From NCBI RefSeq assembly GCF_000421165.1, contig NZ_ATWI01000012.1, forward strand, positions 1-64,000: 64,000 bases of DNA. The letters are read 5' to 3'. The position numbers were made by a program, and so were the translations under genes. Source of the DNA: Marinobacter daepoensis DSM 16072 (GTDB lineage: Bacteria; Pseudomonadota; Gammaproteobacteria; Pseudomonadales; Oleiphilaceae). The notes beneath the pieces were generated by a model. That model saw only the letters and a list, made by a program, of their open reading frames with translations, had not been told where the DNA came from and ran no database searches. Below are positions 26,080-37,458 of the stretch, piece by piece; positions within the stretch are counted from its first letter, which is position 1, and every line of letters begins with the position of its first letter.

Positions 26080-26334
26080 TCAGTCTTCCGGTCCCGATTT
26101 GAAGAACACGACCTGCTTTACTGTATGGTCGTCGGTGTTGCCTCGCTTGTTCACCCGTGTCTCGATTTCCGTCGCCGCTGTCGACGCCTGTTCCGACATG
26201 GCATCGGTAAACCCGCAGGCCACACATTCCCGGATCTGCTTACCATGATCATTGGTAAACATCATGATCTTGTCCATCTCCGCACAGCGGGGACACACCG
26301 CACCGGCAATAAAACGTTTCGGACTTGCCATCAT
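26080..26334 (-). CDS. yheV: YheV-family putative zinc-ribbon protein
   Basis: This 84-residue protein has two CxxC pairs (CPRCAEMDK and ECVACGF) that would bind zinc, the signature of the YheV/DUF2387 family. The acidic tail is variable. It is 53 bases downstream of prlC on the same strand and probably co-transcribed, a pairing also seen in Pseudomonas. Two consecutive ATG codons can start it. Its function is unknown. Confidence 0.9.
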   Translation of the reverse strand: MMASPKRFIAGAVCPRCAEMDKIMMFTNDHGKQIRECVACGFTDAMSEQASTAATEIETRVNKRGNTDDHTVKQVVFFKSGPED

Positions 26335-26387
26335 TCAACTCCAGATTCTTTACCCGATGGCCATGATGACCACCGGGCATCGTGGTA

Positions 26388-28433
26388 TCAGGCCGCTTCG
26401 TCCGTAATGCCGGTCTGCTTCAGCAAGGCATCCACTTCGGGCTCCCGGCCCCGGAATGCCTTGAACAACGCCATGGGCTCCTGCGAACCGCCTTTCTCAA
26501 GAATATGATGCAGGAAGGCCTTGCCGGTCTCCTGATCAAAAATGCCGTTTTCCTCAAACAGCGAGAACGCATCGGCCGCCAGCACTTCCGCCCACTTGTA
26601 GCTGTAGTACCCGGCCGCGTACCCACCGGCAAAGATGTGGGAAAACGCGTTGGGGAAGCGGTTAAAGTCCGGCGCCTGAACCACCGCAATGCCTTCCCGC
26701 ACGGTGCGATGCATGTCCAGCGGATTGGTCGGCGCTTGCTCGCTGAATTCCGCATGCAAACGGAAATCGAACAGCGAAAACTCCAGCTGCCGCACCATAG
26801 CCATCCCCGACTGGAAGTTCTTCGCCGCCAGCAACTTCTGCAGCAGGTCCTCCGGCAATGGCTCACCGGTGTCATGGTGGCTGGCAATCAGTGCCAAAGA
26901 CTCCGGATTCCAGCACCAGTTTTCCAGGAACTGGCTCGGCAGCTCAACCGCATCCCAGGCCACGCCATTGATACCGGACACATCCATCACTTCCACCTGC
27001 GTCAGCATGTGGTGCAGCCCATGGCCGAATTCGTGGAACAGGGTGGTCACCTCGTCGTGGGTCAGCAGCGACGGTTTACCATCCACAGGCGGCGTAAAGT
27101 TGCAGGTCAGAAACGCCACCGGTAGCTGCAATTTACCACGCAGATCCCGCCAGCGAACCCGGCAGTCCGCCATCCAGGCACCACCGCGTTTGCCCTGGCG
27201 GGCATAGAGATCCAGATAGAACCAGGCAATCGGCTCACCGTGTCGGCTGATGCAATAGGCCTGGGCGTCGTCATGCCAGGTTTCCACCTCCGGATGCGCC
27301 TCGATCTGCACACCAAACAGCTTCTCTGCCACCCGGAACAAGCCCGGCACCACCTTGTCCACCGGGAACCAGGGGCGCAGGGTTTCCGGGGAAATGTCGT
27401 AACGCTTCTGGCGCAGCTTTTCGCTGTAATAACCCACATCCCAGGCCTGCAGGTCCTCCTGGCCGTACTCGTCTTTAACGAACGCCTTCAGCTCGGCAAA
27501 TTCCCTCTCCGCCTGGGGCTTTGACTTGGCCGCGAGCTGGTTCAGGAATTCCATCACCTCATCCACGCTGCGGGCCATTTTGGTGGCCAGCGAACGTTCG
27601 GCGTAATTACCAAACCCAAGCAGTTGGGCGAGGGCATGTCGACGCTTGAGAATCTCCGCCATGACCGGGGTATTATCCCATGTCGCGGCATCCGGCCCCT
27701 GGTCCGATGCCCGGGTAACAAAGGCCTCGTACACTTCCCGGCGCAGGCTGCGATTGTCACCATAGGTCATCACCGGATAAAAGCTGGGAAAATCCAGAGT
27801 AATGACGTACCCGTCCAGCTCCTTCTGACGGGCTGCCTGCTTTGCGCCTTCAATGGCCGTTTCCGGCAGACCAGACAGTTCGTCCACGTCGGTGATGTGT
27901 TTGAACCAGTGCTGGGTGGCGTCCAGAACGTTGTCGCTGAACTTGTTGGACAGTTCTGCCAGTTCCCGGGACAGCTCCGCATAACGCTTCTTCTTGTCCT
28001 CCGGCAGATCCACCCCCCCGAGCCGGAAATCCCGCAGGATGTTATCGATGGACTTGCGCTGGGCTTCACTCAGAGTCTGGAAATCATCCCGGCCAGCCAG
28101 CTTTTTATAGGCCTCGCACAGAGCCGCATTCTGGCTGACTTCGGTGCTGTACTCCGTCAGTTTTTCCAGGCAATTCTTGTAGAATTTGCGCAGGTCGTCG
28201 TTGTTCATCACACCGTTCAGGTGTGAGATCACCGACCAGGCATTGCTCAGTTTGTCTTCCAGCGCCTGCATAGGCTGAGCGAGGGTTTCCCAGGTAGGGT
28301 TTTCCTGCCCGGCCAGTGCCTGGATCTTCATCCGGTTCTCGCTGAGAATCTGGTCGATGGCCGTTTCCATGTGCTCGGTACGGATATGGCCGAACTTCGG
28401 CAACAGATCGTCAGTCAGTAGCGGGTTATTCAT
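26388..28433 (-). CDS. prlC: oligopeptidase A
   Basis: This M3-family zinc metallopeptidase of 681 residues matches the family length. It degrades short peptides in the cytoplasm, including cleaved signal peptides. The zinc site HEFGH, in TLFHEFGHGLHHML at about residue 470, and the downstream glutamate in ELPSQFLENW are visible. No signal peptide is present. It is divergent from the gamma-carbonic anhydrase gene and leads into yheV. Confidence 0.96.
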   Translation of the reverse strand: MNNPLLTDDLLPKFGHIRTEHMETAIDQILSENRMKIQALAGQENPTWETLAQPMQALEDKLSNAWSVISHLNGVMNNDDLRKFYKNCLEKLTEYSTEVSQNAALCEAYKKLAGRDDFQTLSEAQRKSIDNILRDFRLGGVDLPEDKKKRYAELSRELAELSNKFSDNVLDATQHWFKHITDVDELSGLPETAIEGAKQAARQKELDGYVITLDFPSFYPVMTYGDNRSLRREVYEAFVTRASDQGPDAATWDNTPVMAEILKRRHALAQLLGFGNYAERSLATKMARSVDEVMEFLNQLAAKSKPQAEREFAELKAFVKDEYGQEDLQAWDVGYYSEKLRQKRYDISPETLRPWFPVDKVVPGLFRVAEKLFGVQIEAHPEVETWHDDAQAYCISRHGEPIAWFYLDLYARQGKRGGAWMADCRVRWRDLRGKLQLPVAFLTCNFTPPVDGKPSLLTHDEVTTLFHEFGHGLHHMLTQVEVMDVSGINGVAWDAVELPSQFLENWCWNPESLALIASHHDTGEPLPEDLLQKLLAAKNFQSGMAMVRQLEFSLFDFRLHAEFSEQAPTNPLDMHRTVREGIAVVQAPDFNRFPNAFSHIFAGGYAAGYYSYKWAEVLAADAFSLFEENGIFDQETGKAFLHHILEKGGSQEPMALFKAFRGREPEVDALLKQTGITDEAA

Positions 28434-28503
28434 AGGTCCCCTTCTCAGCCGTTCGTTAATGAGATAGCTTGCACCGTACTTGGACAGTATTGAGGTATAT
28501 GTA

Positions 28504-29043
28504 ATGGCGAATGTACGAACTCACAAGGGTATCACACCACAATTTGGCGAAGGCACCTGGGTCGACGACAGCGCCGTGGTCATCGGCGACGTCCAGATGG
28601 GCGAAGACTGCTCCGTGTGGCCCATGACTGTGATCCGCGGCGACATGCACAAAATCCGCATCGGCGACCGCTGCAGTATCCAGGACGGTTCCGTCCTGCA
28701 CATCACCCACGCCAGCGACTACAACCCCGGTGGCTGGCCACTGATCCTTGGTGATGACGTGACCGTGGGCCACAAAGCCCTGTTGCACGGCTGCACCATT
28801 GGCAGCCGGGTTCTGGTCGGAATGGGCTGTACGGTCATGGACGGCGCCGTGGTGGAAGACGAGGTCATCATCGGTGCTGGCACGCTGGTCCCCCCGGGCA
28901 AACGATTGGAATCTGGCTACCTGTATGTGGGTTCACCGTGCAAACAGGCCAGGGCACTGAGCGATAAAGAAAAAACCTTCTTCAAGTACACCGCCGCCAA
29001 CTACGTAAAACTGAAAAACGAGTACCTGAACCCCACCGAATAA
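28504..29043 (+). CDS. gamma-type carbonic anhydrase family protein (YrdA-like)
   Basis: This 179-residue protein is built of left-handed beta-helix hexapeptide repeats, such as VVIGDVQMGEDCSVWP and VTVGHKALLHGCTIG. Three histidines expected to bind the metal are present (HITHAS and GHKALLHG regions). The family includes true gamma-carbonic anhydrases and acyltransferase-like proteins, so CO2 hydration is possible but not certain. The ATG at 28504 is used, with GAGG about 9 bases upstream. Confidence 0.92.
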   Translation: MANVRTHKGITPQFGEGTWVDDSAVVIGDVQMGEDCSVWPMTVIRGDMHKIRIGDRCSIQDGSVLHITHASDYNPGGWPLILGDDVTVGHKALLHGCTIGSRVLVGMGCTVMDGAVVEDEVIIGAGTLVPPGKRLESGYLYVGSPCKQARALSDKEKTFFKYTAANYVKLKNEYLNPTE

Positions 29044-29087
29044 CTCCCAGGCGCCCCTGATTCAGGTCAAATTCTGATCAGTGGGCA

Positions 29088-29115
29088 CTTGAAATTCGTC
29101 TGTTTGAACCTACTT
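29088..29115 (+). promoter_or_regulatory. heat-shock (sigma32-type) promoter of hsp20
   Basis: CTTGAAA (29088-29094) matches the sigma32 -35 consensus exactly. After a 14-base spacer, CCTACTT (29109-29115) approximates the -10 CCCCATnT. It lies 115 bases before the Hsp20 start codon, so the gene is probably heat-inducible. Confidence 0.6.
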
Positions 29116-29229
29116 TCGTGAATAGCAGAAGTTCACGGAGTCCATCCGGGGGCGCCACCGGTTTGGAGCTGTTCCGCGACCGAAGCTGATGAAAACCTCA
29201 GATTCGTATTCGTTAATGGAGGAGTTCCC

Positions 29230-29685
29230 ATGAGCAACATCACACGCTGGAATCCGATCAGTGAGTTCGAAGACATGATGAACCGCTACAACCGGATGTT
29301 TGGCCTTGCCCGCGCCAACGGTGAGCGGGAAGGCAAAGACCTGTTCAGCCGAAGTGATTGGGCCCCGGCGGTCGACATCAAGGAAACCCCGGAAGCCTTT
29401 CTGGTAGAAGCTGAATTGCCAGGCATGGCCAAAGAGGATGTCAAAGTGACGGTCCATGATGGCGTGCTCACCATTCAGGGGGAGCGCAAGAGCGAGGAAG
29501 AGAGCAACGACAAAAAGCTGCACCGCATCGAACGCTTCTATGGCAGCTTCACGCGCCGGTTCACGCTGCCCGACAACGTGGACGAGAACAGCGTGACAGC
29601 CGGGTTCAAGGACGGCCTGCTGACGCTGAAGATTCAGAAGGCGGAGCCGAAAGAACCGAAAGCGATTGAAGTGGAAGTTCGGTAA
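29230..29685 (+). CDS. Hsp20/alpha-crystallin small heat-shock protein
   Basis: This 151-residue ATP-independent holdase chaperone has an alpha-crystallin domain over about residues 40-140. Its blocks are WAPAVDIKETPEAFLVEAELPG, GVLTIQGERK and FTRRFTLPDNVD, followed by the GLLTLKIQK strand. A strong GGAGGAG ribosome-binding site precedes the ATG by 6 bases. Confidence 0.95.
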   Translation: MSNITRWNPISEFEDMMNRYNRMFGLARANGEREGKDLFSRSDWAPAVDIKETPEAFLVEAELPGMAKEDVKVTVHDGVLTIQGERKSEEESNDKKLHRIERFYGSFTRRFTLPDNVDENSVTAGFKDGLLTLKIQKAEPKEPKAIEVEVR

Positions 29686-29720
29686 ACCGCTTGTCCCGGA
29701 GCTGGTGCAATCGGCAGACC

Positions 29721-30038
29721 TCAGTGTCCGTCGGTTGCCCCGGCTTTGGCCCCGGCCTTTTCCAGAGCTCGGACGTAATCCGCACTGCGACGGTGGCTGG
29801 CGACCCGATCCAGGATGGTGGCACCCTGTTCGTCTTCCGCGTTCAGATCCCGGCCGGCTTCGACAAAAAAGCCAACAAAGCGCTCGAAATCCTCGGCCCG
29901 CATCGCCTCGTAGGCACGATTCAGAACGAAATGATCTGCGTTAACGCTCTGATCCCACGGAGTGAGATCGAGATAACTCCTAACCCGCTCATCGCTCCAC
30001 TCTTCACCAATAACTTTGGGCTTGTCCGGTCCGCTCAT
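29721..30038 (-). CDS. PA4642-family protein
   Basis: This 105-residue cytoplasmic protein follows the PA4642 family pattern: DKPKVIGEEWSDERVRSYL at the N terminus, then an ankyrin-like helical segment (GRDLNAEDEQGATIL) and a C-terminal ALEKAGA helix. Its function is not established. The ATG at 30038 has GGAG 8 bases upstream; the longer upstream frame is not supported. It converges with hsp20. Confidence 0.85.
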   Translation of the reverse strand: MSGPDKPKVIGEEWSDERVRSYLDLTPWDQSVNADHFVLNRAYEAMRAEDFERFVGFFVEAGRDLNAEDEQGATILDRVASHRRSADYVRALEKAGAKAGATDGH

Positions 30039-30152
30039 GCTGGCATCTCCTGCTGTCAGTAATCCAGGGCGCACAGTATAAGGCTTTGAATGAAGAGGGG
30101 TTATATGAATCCACTATGAGAAGCTACGCTCACGGCATAAGGCGACGGTCGT

Positions 30153-30986
30153 TCAGGGCAGGATTTCCACCGGCAGGTCCGCCGTGGGTGCATCCTCATC
30201 ACATTCAGGTTTGCGAATCGCGATTTCCACCCGACGGTTCATGGCGCGGTTTTCAGGGGTATCGTTAACGGCCAGCGGACGGGTTTCGGCCCGACCGGCC
30301 GCCACCACACGTTCAGCAGGGATCTGTCGATCGAGCACCAGTTCATGAACCACGGACACCGCCCGGGCCGCCGACAGATCCCAGTTGGAGCGATAGCGAC
30401 TGCTGGAGATCGGCCGGTCGTCCGAGTGTCCGGAGACCACCACATCCCCGGTACAAACCGCCAGCACATCCACCACCCGCTCAATGATCGGGATCATCTC
30501 CGGTTTGATTTCGGCATCTCCTGACCGAAAGGTCGCTTCTTCCGAGAACCGGATCACCACCTGATCTTCGTCATAGTTCACGTGCAGGGCCTCAGAGGCC
30601 ACCTCAGACTGAAGCTCCCGCACCAGGCGACCCGCCAGATCCAGCACTCCACCGGGAATCTGCCGGGTTTCCGAGCGCTCAGTGCGCTCATCAATAAATT
30701 CCGGTTGGTCCTGCAACGACTCCGACGGCTCGGGCAACGATACGGTGTCAGACTCCACCAGAGTAATGGGCGAACCGCCGATATCCTGGGCCACGACATT
30801 ACTGGAACCAAAGGCCAGCGCCATCGAATTGGCCATGGCCCGGTACTTTTCCACATCCATTTCGGCAAACGACAACAAAAGAATGAAAAACGTCAGCAAC
30901 AGGGTGGCCAGATCCGCAAAGGTGACGATCCAGTCCGGTGCACCGCTTTTTGCCCGGCGCCTCCTGAACGTCCTGACCGGAAGCAA
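30153..30986 (-). CDS. motB: flagellar motor stator protein MotB (PomB-like)
   Basis: This 277-residue stator subunit anchors the motor to peptidoglycan. It has an N-terminal transmembrane helix with the ion-binding aspartate in WIVTFADLATLLLTFF. An OmpA-type domain with SGHSDDRP and NWDLSAARA lies in the C-terminal half. The start appears to be a TTG at 30986, one base after the motA stop, with AGG upstream. PomB-like enzymes use sodium, but the coupling ion cannot be decided from sequence alone. Confidence 0.92.
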   Translation of the reverse strand: MLPVRTFRRRRAKSGAPDWIVTFADLATLLLTFFILLLSFAEMDVEKYRAMANSMALAFGSSNVVAQDIGGSPITLVESDTVSLPEPSESLQDQPEFIDERTERSETRQIPGGVLDLAGRLVRELQSEVASEALHVNYDEDQVVIRFSEEATFRSGDAEIKPEMIPIIERVVDVLAVCTGDVVVSGHSDDRPISSSRYRSNWDLSAARAVSVVHELVLDRQIPAERVVAAGRAETRPLAVNDTPENRAMNRRVEIAIRKPECDEDAPTADLPVEILP

Positions 30987-30989
30987 GCC

Positions 30990-31763
30990 TCAGGCCTCCC
31001 GCTCGGGTTCGAGGTTCGTGCGATGTTCAGGGGAGACGTAGGACGACAGCAATTCGGTCATCACTCTGGGGTTCTCTCCGCGCATAATGCTCTTGATCGA
31101 CGTGATGATCAGCAACTGATTACGGGCATCGTCTTCCGCCTTAAGCTGGAGTTTGTCGGCCAGGGGCAGGGCCATCAGCTGCGCAATAAACGCACCATAA
31201 AGAGTGGTCAGCAAGGCAATGGCCATGGCCGGGCCAATGGACGAAGGATCGTCGAGGGTGTTGAGCATCTGGACCAGCCCCACCAGAGTGCCCAGCATCC
31301 CGATCGCTGGCGCCGATTCGCCAATACCACGGAATACCCGTTCAGCCACGTCGTAGCGCTCCGCCGTTTGCTGACTCTCCTGCAGCAGGGCTTCTTCCAC
31401 CAGTTCTGGCGGGTGGCCATCAACACAGAGGTTTATGGCCTTTTTCAGAAATTCGTCCTGGGTTTCATGGTTTTCCAGCCCCAGGATACCTTCCTTCCGG
31501 ACCACCCGGGCCAGCACGCCGACCTCCCGGATCAGCTCGGCCGGGTGCGCCAGCCTATCCGTAAACGCAGCCCGGAAAGCCAGCCGGAACGCGCTGAGAA
31601 CCGAGGGCATGCGAAACTTGATCAGGGTTACCGCAAACGTGCCCCCCAGGACAATGGCCAGGCCGGGCAAATTCAGAAAGGTAAGTACCGAGGCATTCGC
31701 CAGCATGGCGAGCACCACAATCAGGGTTCCGGCTAGCAACCCGACAAGCGTAAGAATATCCAT
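30990..31763 (-). CDS. motA: flagellar motor stator protein MotA (PomA-like)
   Basis: This 257-residue inner-membrane protein has four helices. The N-terminal DILTLVGLLAGTLIVVLAML and the central IGESAPAIGMLGTLVGLVQML segment, with the proline of the ion channel, are typical of PomA/MotA. The cytoplasmic loop is charged and would contact FliG. It is followed immediately by motB, together forming the stator. Confidence 0.93.
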   Translation of the reverse strand: MDILTLVGLLAGTLIVVLAMLANASVLTFLNLPGLAIVLGGTFAVTLIKFRMPSVLSAFRLAFRAAFTDRLAHPAELIREVGVLARVVRKEGILGLENHETQDEFLKKAINLCVDGHPPELVEEALLQESQQTAERYDVAERVFRGIGESAPAIGMLGTLVGLVQMLNTLDDPSSIGPAMAIALLTTLYGAFIAQLMALPLADKLQLKAEDDARNQLLIITSIKSIMRGENPRVMTELLSSYVSPEHRTNLEPEREA

Positions 31764-31801
31764 AACTGACCCTTATCGACGGCGCGGCTGCATCGCCTGC
31801 C

Positions 31802-34129
<2,328 letters not shown>

Positions 34130-34168
34130 GGTAATCCGGCGCCCTCATAGGAAACAGTGAACGATGTC

Positions 34169-35314
34169 CTAGCCGATGCGTTGGTAGCCCCCGGGGCAGG
34201 TATGGGCAAGCCCCTCCAGTTCCAGAATCAGCAACGCCTGCAGCAGTTGATCGGCGGGCAGGCCCGTCGCCACGCTCAGCGCATCGGTAGACAGGGGATC
34301 ATACCCCAAAGCCTCAAACACCGCGATTTCCCGGCTGTCCAAAGACGACATATCCGGCTCCGACGACACTGCCTTCGGTGTTGGTGCTTCAGGTTGCATC
34401 GACCACCAGGTACCGAGTTCCTCCAGCACATCGTCTGCGGTTTCAACCAGACGCGCCCCCTGGCGAATCAGCTGATGACACCCCCGGGCCACAGGGCTGT
34501 GCACAGAGCCGGGAATGGCGAAAACCTCACGCCCCTGTTCAAGGGCCGTCCTCGCGGTAATCAGAGAACCACTTCGCAGACTGGCCTCCACCACAAGCAC
34601 ACCCCGGGCGAGCCCACTGATGATTCGGTTTCGCTGGGGAAAGTAGGCCGCGCGCGCCTGCGTTCCGGGAGGGTATTCGGAAACAATCAAACCATGACCA
34701 ATGATCCGGTGCGCCAGAGCCCTGTGCTGCGCCGGATACAGCCGGTCCAATCCGCACCCGACAACCGCCAGGGTTGGAAACCCTGCATCCAGCGCCCCCG
34801 CATGGGCCGCACCGTCGATCCCCAGAGCCAGACCACTGGTAATCAGCAGACCCCGACGGCTGAGCTCGGCAGAAAACTGACGGGCGTGGTCCAGGCCCGC
34901 CCGGCTGGCGTTGCGGCTACCCACCACCCCCAACTGGTCCCGCTTCAGCAGGCCGGGATCACCCAGGGTATAAAGCACCCGCGGCGCGTTATGGATATGG
35001 CGAAGGCATTCCGGGTAGGCGTCCTGCCCCTGCCCAATCACTCCGATCCCCTGTTCCAGGCACTGTCGATGGATGGCCAGGGCCCTGGCCATCACCGTCT
35101 GACTTGCATCATCAGTCTGCCAGGCACCAATGGCCTCAACAGCATCAGCGGCCAGCCCCATGGCCCGGAGAGTCGACGCGTTCAGGGACAGAATGTCGGT
35201 GAGATTATCCACCGAGTTCAGAATCCGCTCCCTCAGGGGAATCCCGAAACGGGGCAGGAGGGAGAGCACCAGCCATTGGCCAGCAGGGGTTTTCAGAAAT
35301 TCCTTTTCTGACAT
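34169..35314 (-). CDS. dprA: DNA-processing protein DprA
   Basis: This 381-residue protein binds incoming single-stranded DNA and loads RecA during natural transformation. The Rossmann-like core has VVGSRNASRAGL and SGLALGIDGAAHAGAL, and a C-terminal winged-helix-like domain ends the protein (residues 315-381). The ATG at 35314 is chosen as it begins the family sequence; an upstream frame would read through the terminator hairpin. Confidence 0.94.
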   Translation of the reverse strand: MSEKEFLKTPAGQWLVLSLLPRFGIPLRERILNSVDNLTDILSLNASTLRAMGLAADAVEAIGAWQTDDASQTVMARALAIHRQCLEQGIGVIGQGQDAYPECLRHIHNAPRVLYTLGDPGLLKRDQLGVVGSRNASRAGLDHARQFSAELSRRGLLITSGLALGIDGAAHAGALDAGFPTLAVVGCGLDRLYPAQHRALAHRIIGHGLIVSEYPPGTQARAAYFPQRNRIISGLARGVLVVEASLRSGSLITARTALEQGREVFAIPGSVHSPVARGCHQLIRQGARLVETADDVLEELGTWWSMQPEAPTPKAVSSEPDMSSLDSREIAVFEALGYDPLSTDALSVATGLPADQLLQALLILELEGLAHTCPGGYQRIG

Positions 35315-35336
35315 TTTCGCTTCCTTGAAAACAACA

Positions 35337-35362
35337 ATGGCCGGGCATTCCGGCCCGGCCAT
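35337..35362 (-). terminator. hairpin terminator/attenuator between the LysM gene and dprA
   Basis: A 10-bp perfect stem, ATGGCCGGGC/GCCCGGCCAT, with a 6-base loop is followed on the minus strand by TGTTGTTTTC. It lies after the LysM stop and 23 bases before the dprA start, so it can end or attenuate the LysM transcript. Confidence 0.7.
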
Positions 35363-35394
35363 ATTCTTACTGACTCAATTCACAACCCAACGAC

Positions 35395-36411
35395 TCAGGG
35401 ATTGGTCACTTTGTCACCAACCGCCAGCGGCCTTGTGGCCTGCAGCACAAGGCCATAACTCATCTTCTCGTAGACCTGGAAGACCATCAGCAGGCCAGCG
35501 CGCTCGGACGGCAGCTCAATCGTTTCGCCGGTTATCGGATCCCGAACCATGTTCCCCGCCTTGAGTACCGCCATCACGTTCCCGGCTTTCAGGCCTTCGC
35601 GCTCTCCGCGGTTGATAGCCACAACGTCGTACTGTCCAATCTGGCTGACACCACCATCCACGGAGATCATCTTGCCTTCAATCTCGTCATCCGGAGAGCT
35701 GGGCACGAAACTGGTGGTCAGTCGACGGTCTTCGTTTACCAGCAGCCGGTCGCCGATGCGCACCTCTTCGCTGGACTTGGTAATGCCGACGGTCAGAACG
35801 TCGCCGTTTTCCGCATTGATATTGCCGCGGGCAATGCTCCGGGCTTCAAGACCCAGGAACTCACCGGTATCCGGGTCTACGAATTCCTTGCTGCGACGGA
35901 AAATACCCACACGATCCGCCGGCTTCTCACCACGGGCATAGATGCGGTCACCGGCGCCGGTAATGATGCGGCCGTCTTCCCCTTCGAGCACGTAGGGCGC
36001 GCCGTTGATCTCTTCAGGGCTGACAATACGGGTGTCGGTCAGGAAACTGGCAATCGCGTCCAGAGGAATCGCCGGAATCGGCGTATCGATGGCCTCGGAA
36101 CGAACCGACGGAGACAGCTTCACCACATCGCTGGAGGCCACTTTGGTGATGCGGGGCTTACCGTCGATGTACACCAGAGCCAGCCGGTCTCCCGGATAGA
36201 TCAGGTGCGGGTTGGCAACCTGCGGGTTCACATGCCAGATTTCCGGCCAGTACCAGGGGTTGTTCAGGAATCGCGCCGAAATGTCCCAGAGGGTATCCCC
36301 TTTGACGACAGTGTAACGCTCAGGGTGATCAGACCTCAGCTCCGGTTGTGCCTGGGCCCAGGAGGTAAACAGCAGCGCCGCGGCTGCCAGAGCGTACAAC
36401 AGTTTCCTCAT
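35395..36411 (-). CDS. secreted LysM peptidoglycan-binding protein
   Basis: This 338-residue exported protein has a clear signal peptide (about residues 1-21, ending in SWAQA). A LysM domain follows at about 32-80 (YTVVKGDTLWDISARFLNNPWYWPEIW and IYPGDRLALVY). The remainder is beta-rich and of unknown function. Genes of this type precede dprA in Pseudomonas relatives. It probably acts at the cell wall and is divergent from def. Confidence 0.9.
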   Translation of the reverse strand: MRKLLYALAAAALLFTSWAQAQPELRSDHPERYTVVKGDTLWDISARFLNNPWYWPEIWHVNPQVANPHLIYPGDRLALVYIDGKPRITKVASSDVVKLSPSVRSEAIDTPIPAIPLDAIASFLTDTRIVSPEEINGAPYVLEGEDGRIITGAGDRIYARGEKPADRVGIFRRSKEFVDPDTGEFLGLEARSIARGNINAENGDVLTVGITKSSEEVRIGDRLLVNEDRRLTTSFVPSSPDDEIEGKMISVDGGVSQIGQYDVVAINRGEREGLKAGNVMAVLKAGNMVRDPITGETIELPSERAGLLMVFQVYEKMSYGLVLQATRPLAVGDKVTNP

Positions 36412-36873
36412 CGTTTATGTCCTTGATCGCGTACCTTGAATCTTTGCGTTCGGTAATGTCGCCGCAGAATCCCCGCAGCATATTACGTTGTTATTCCCGT
36501 TACTATAGAAGATGTCCCGGAATTTGTGATGTTATCTTTTGTTCTTCGAGTGATTTCTCCACCGGTCAGCCCGGGTGAGTAAAAGATTTTAGCTATTAAC
36601 TGATCAGTTTGTACTCAATCACCGAATTATTGGATAATAGAGACATTCAGGCAGGCCCTTGGTCCTTGAACCCGGGAACTCTGCCAGCATTATAGGTTCA
36701 TACCGCCCAGACGTTGTGATTCATCATAGGCGGGTGAAGAAAATTTGCGCAGTACGCTGTCGCATTTCGGCAATCGGTTGCACAGCGTTACAAACCGTAA
36801 AACTCCGGGCCGCATTCTCATGCCCGGGAAAGCACAGATTGCCCGTTATACACAGGCCAGAAGCAAGAGCATT
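36412..36873. other. 462-bp divergent intergenic region
   Basis: No gene is visible. The region separates the LysM gene from def and should carry promoters for both. A promoter candidate for the def side is listed separately. Short ATG frames that run into def from upstream add no family sequence. Confidence 0.6.
36609..36638 (+). promoter_or_regulatory. putative promoter of the def operon
   Basis: TTGTAC (36609-36614) and GATAAT (36633-36638) are 18 bases apart. The implied leader of about 230 bases before def is long, so another start site may exist. Confidence 0.35.
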
Positions 36874-37377
36874 ATGATTCTAGAGATTCTTGAGTACCCG
36901 GACCCGCGCCTTCGCACCATTGCCAAGCCAGTGGAGGAAGTCACGGACGACATCCGTACGCTGATCGACGATATGTTCGAGACCATGTACGATGCCCGCG
37001 GCATTGGCCTGGCCGCCACTCAGGTGGATGTGCACAAGCAGATCATCGTTATGGATTTGTCCGAGGACAAAAGCGAACCTCGGGTCTTCATCAACCCGAC
37101 AGTGGACGTTCTGGATGGCGAACTGGAAGCCATGCAGGAAGGCTGCCTGTCCGTGCCGGGCTTTTACGAAGATGTGAAACGTATTGAACACTGCCGGATT
37201 ACCGCCAAGGACCGTAATGGCGAAGAATTCACTCTGGAAGCCGAAGGCCTGCTGGCCGTGTGCATCCAGCATGAAATGGATCACCTGAACGGCAAACTGT
37301 TCGTGGATTACCTGAGCGGACTGAAACGTAACCGCATTCGTAAGAAGCTGGAAAAGCTCCACAAGCAGAGTGCGTAA
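36874..37377 (+). CDS. def: peptide deformylase
   Basis: This 167-residue metalloenzyme removes the formyl group from nascent proteins. The three family motifs are present: GIGLAATQ (about 44), EGCLSVPG with the metal cysteine (about 88), and HEMDH (about 132). The ATG at 36874 begins the family sequence [13 protein letters not shown]. It is followed by fmt, which makes the formyl-Met-tRNA that creates its substrate. Confidence 0.97.
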   Translation: MILEILEYPDPRLRTIAKPVEEVTDDIRTLIDDMFETMYDARGIGLAATQVDVHKQIIVMDLSEDKSEPRVFINPTVDVLDGELEAMQEGCLSVPGFYEDVKRIEHCRITAKDRNGEEFTLEAEGLLAVCIQHEMDHLNGKLFVDYLSGLKRNRIRKKLEKLHKQSA

Positions 37378-37406
37378 GGCACCGCCAGTGCAGAAGTGAA
37401 GTCAGG

Positions 37407-37429
37407 ACCGGGTTACGACCCGGTTTTTT
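37407..37429 (+). terminator. Rho-independent terminator between def and fmt
   Basis: ACCGGGT (37407-37413), a TACG loop and ACCCGGT (37418-37424) are followed by five more T residues. It sits in the 81-base gap before fmt, so def transcription is at least partly terminated before fmt. Confidence 0.8.
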
Positions 37430-37458
37430 CGTATCAACGACACAGAGAATCAATCAAC

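Noticed and set aside
26382..27125. Open frame of 247 codons opposite prlC
   Set aside because: It is antisense to an unmistakable oligopeptidase A gene with no ribosome-binding site or family pattern.
30582..31736. Open frame of 384 codons opposite motA and motB
   Set aside because: It is a shadow of both stator genes; composition is low-complexity and arginine/glutamine-rich.
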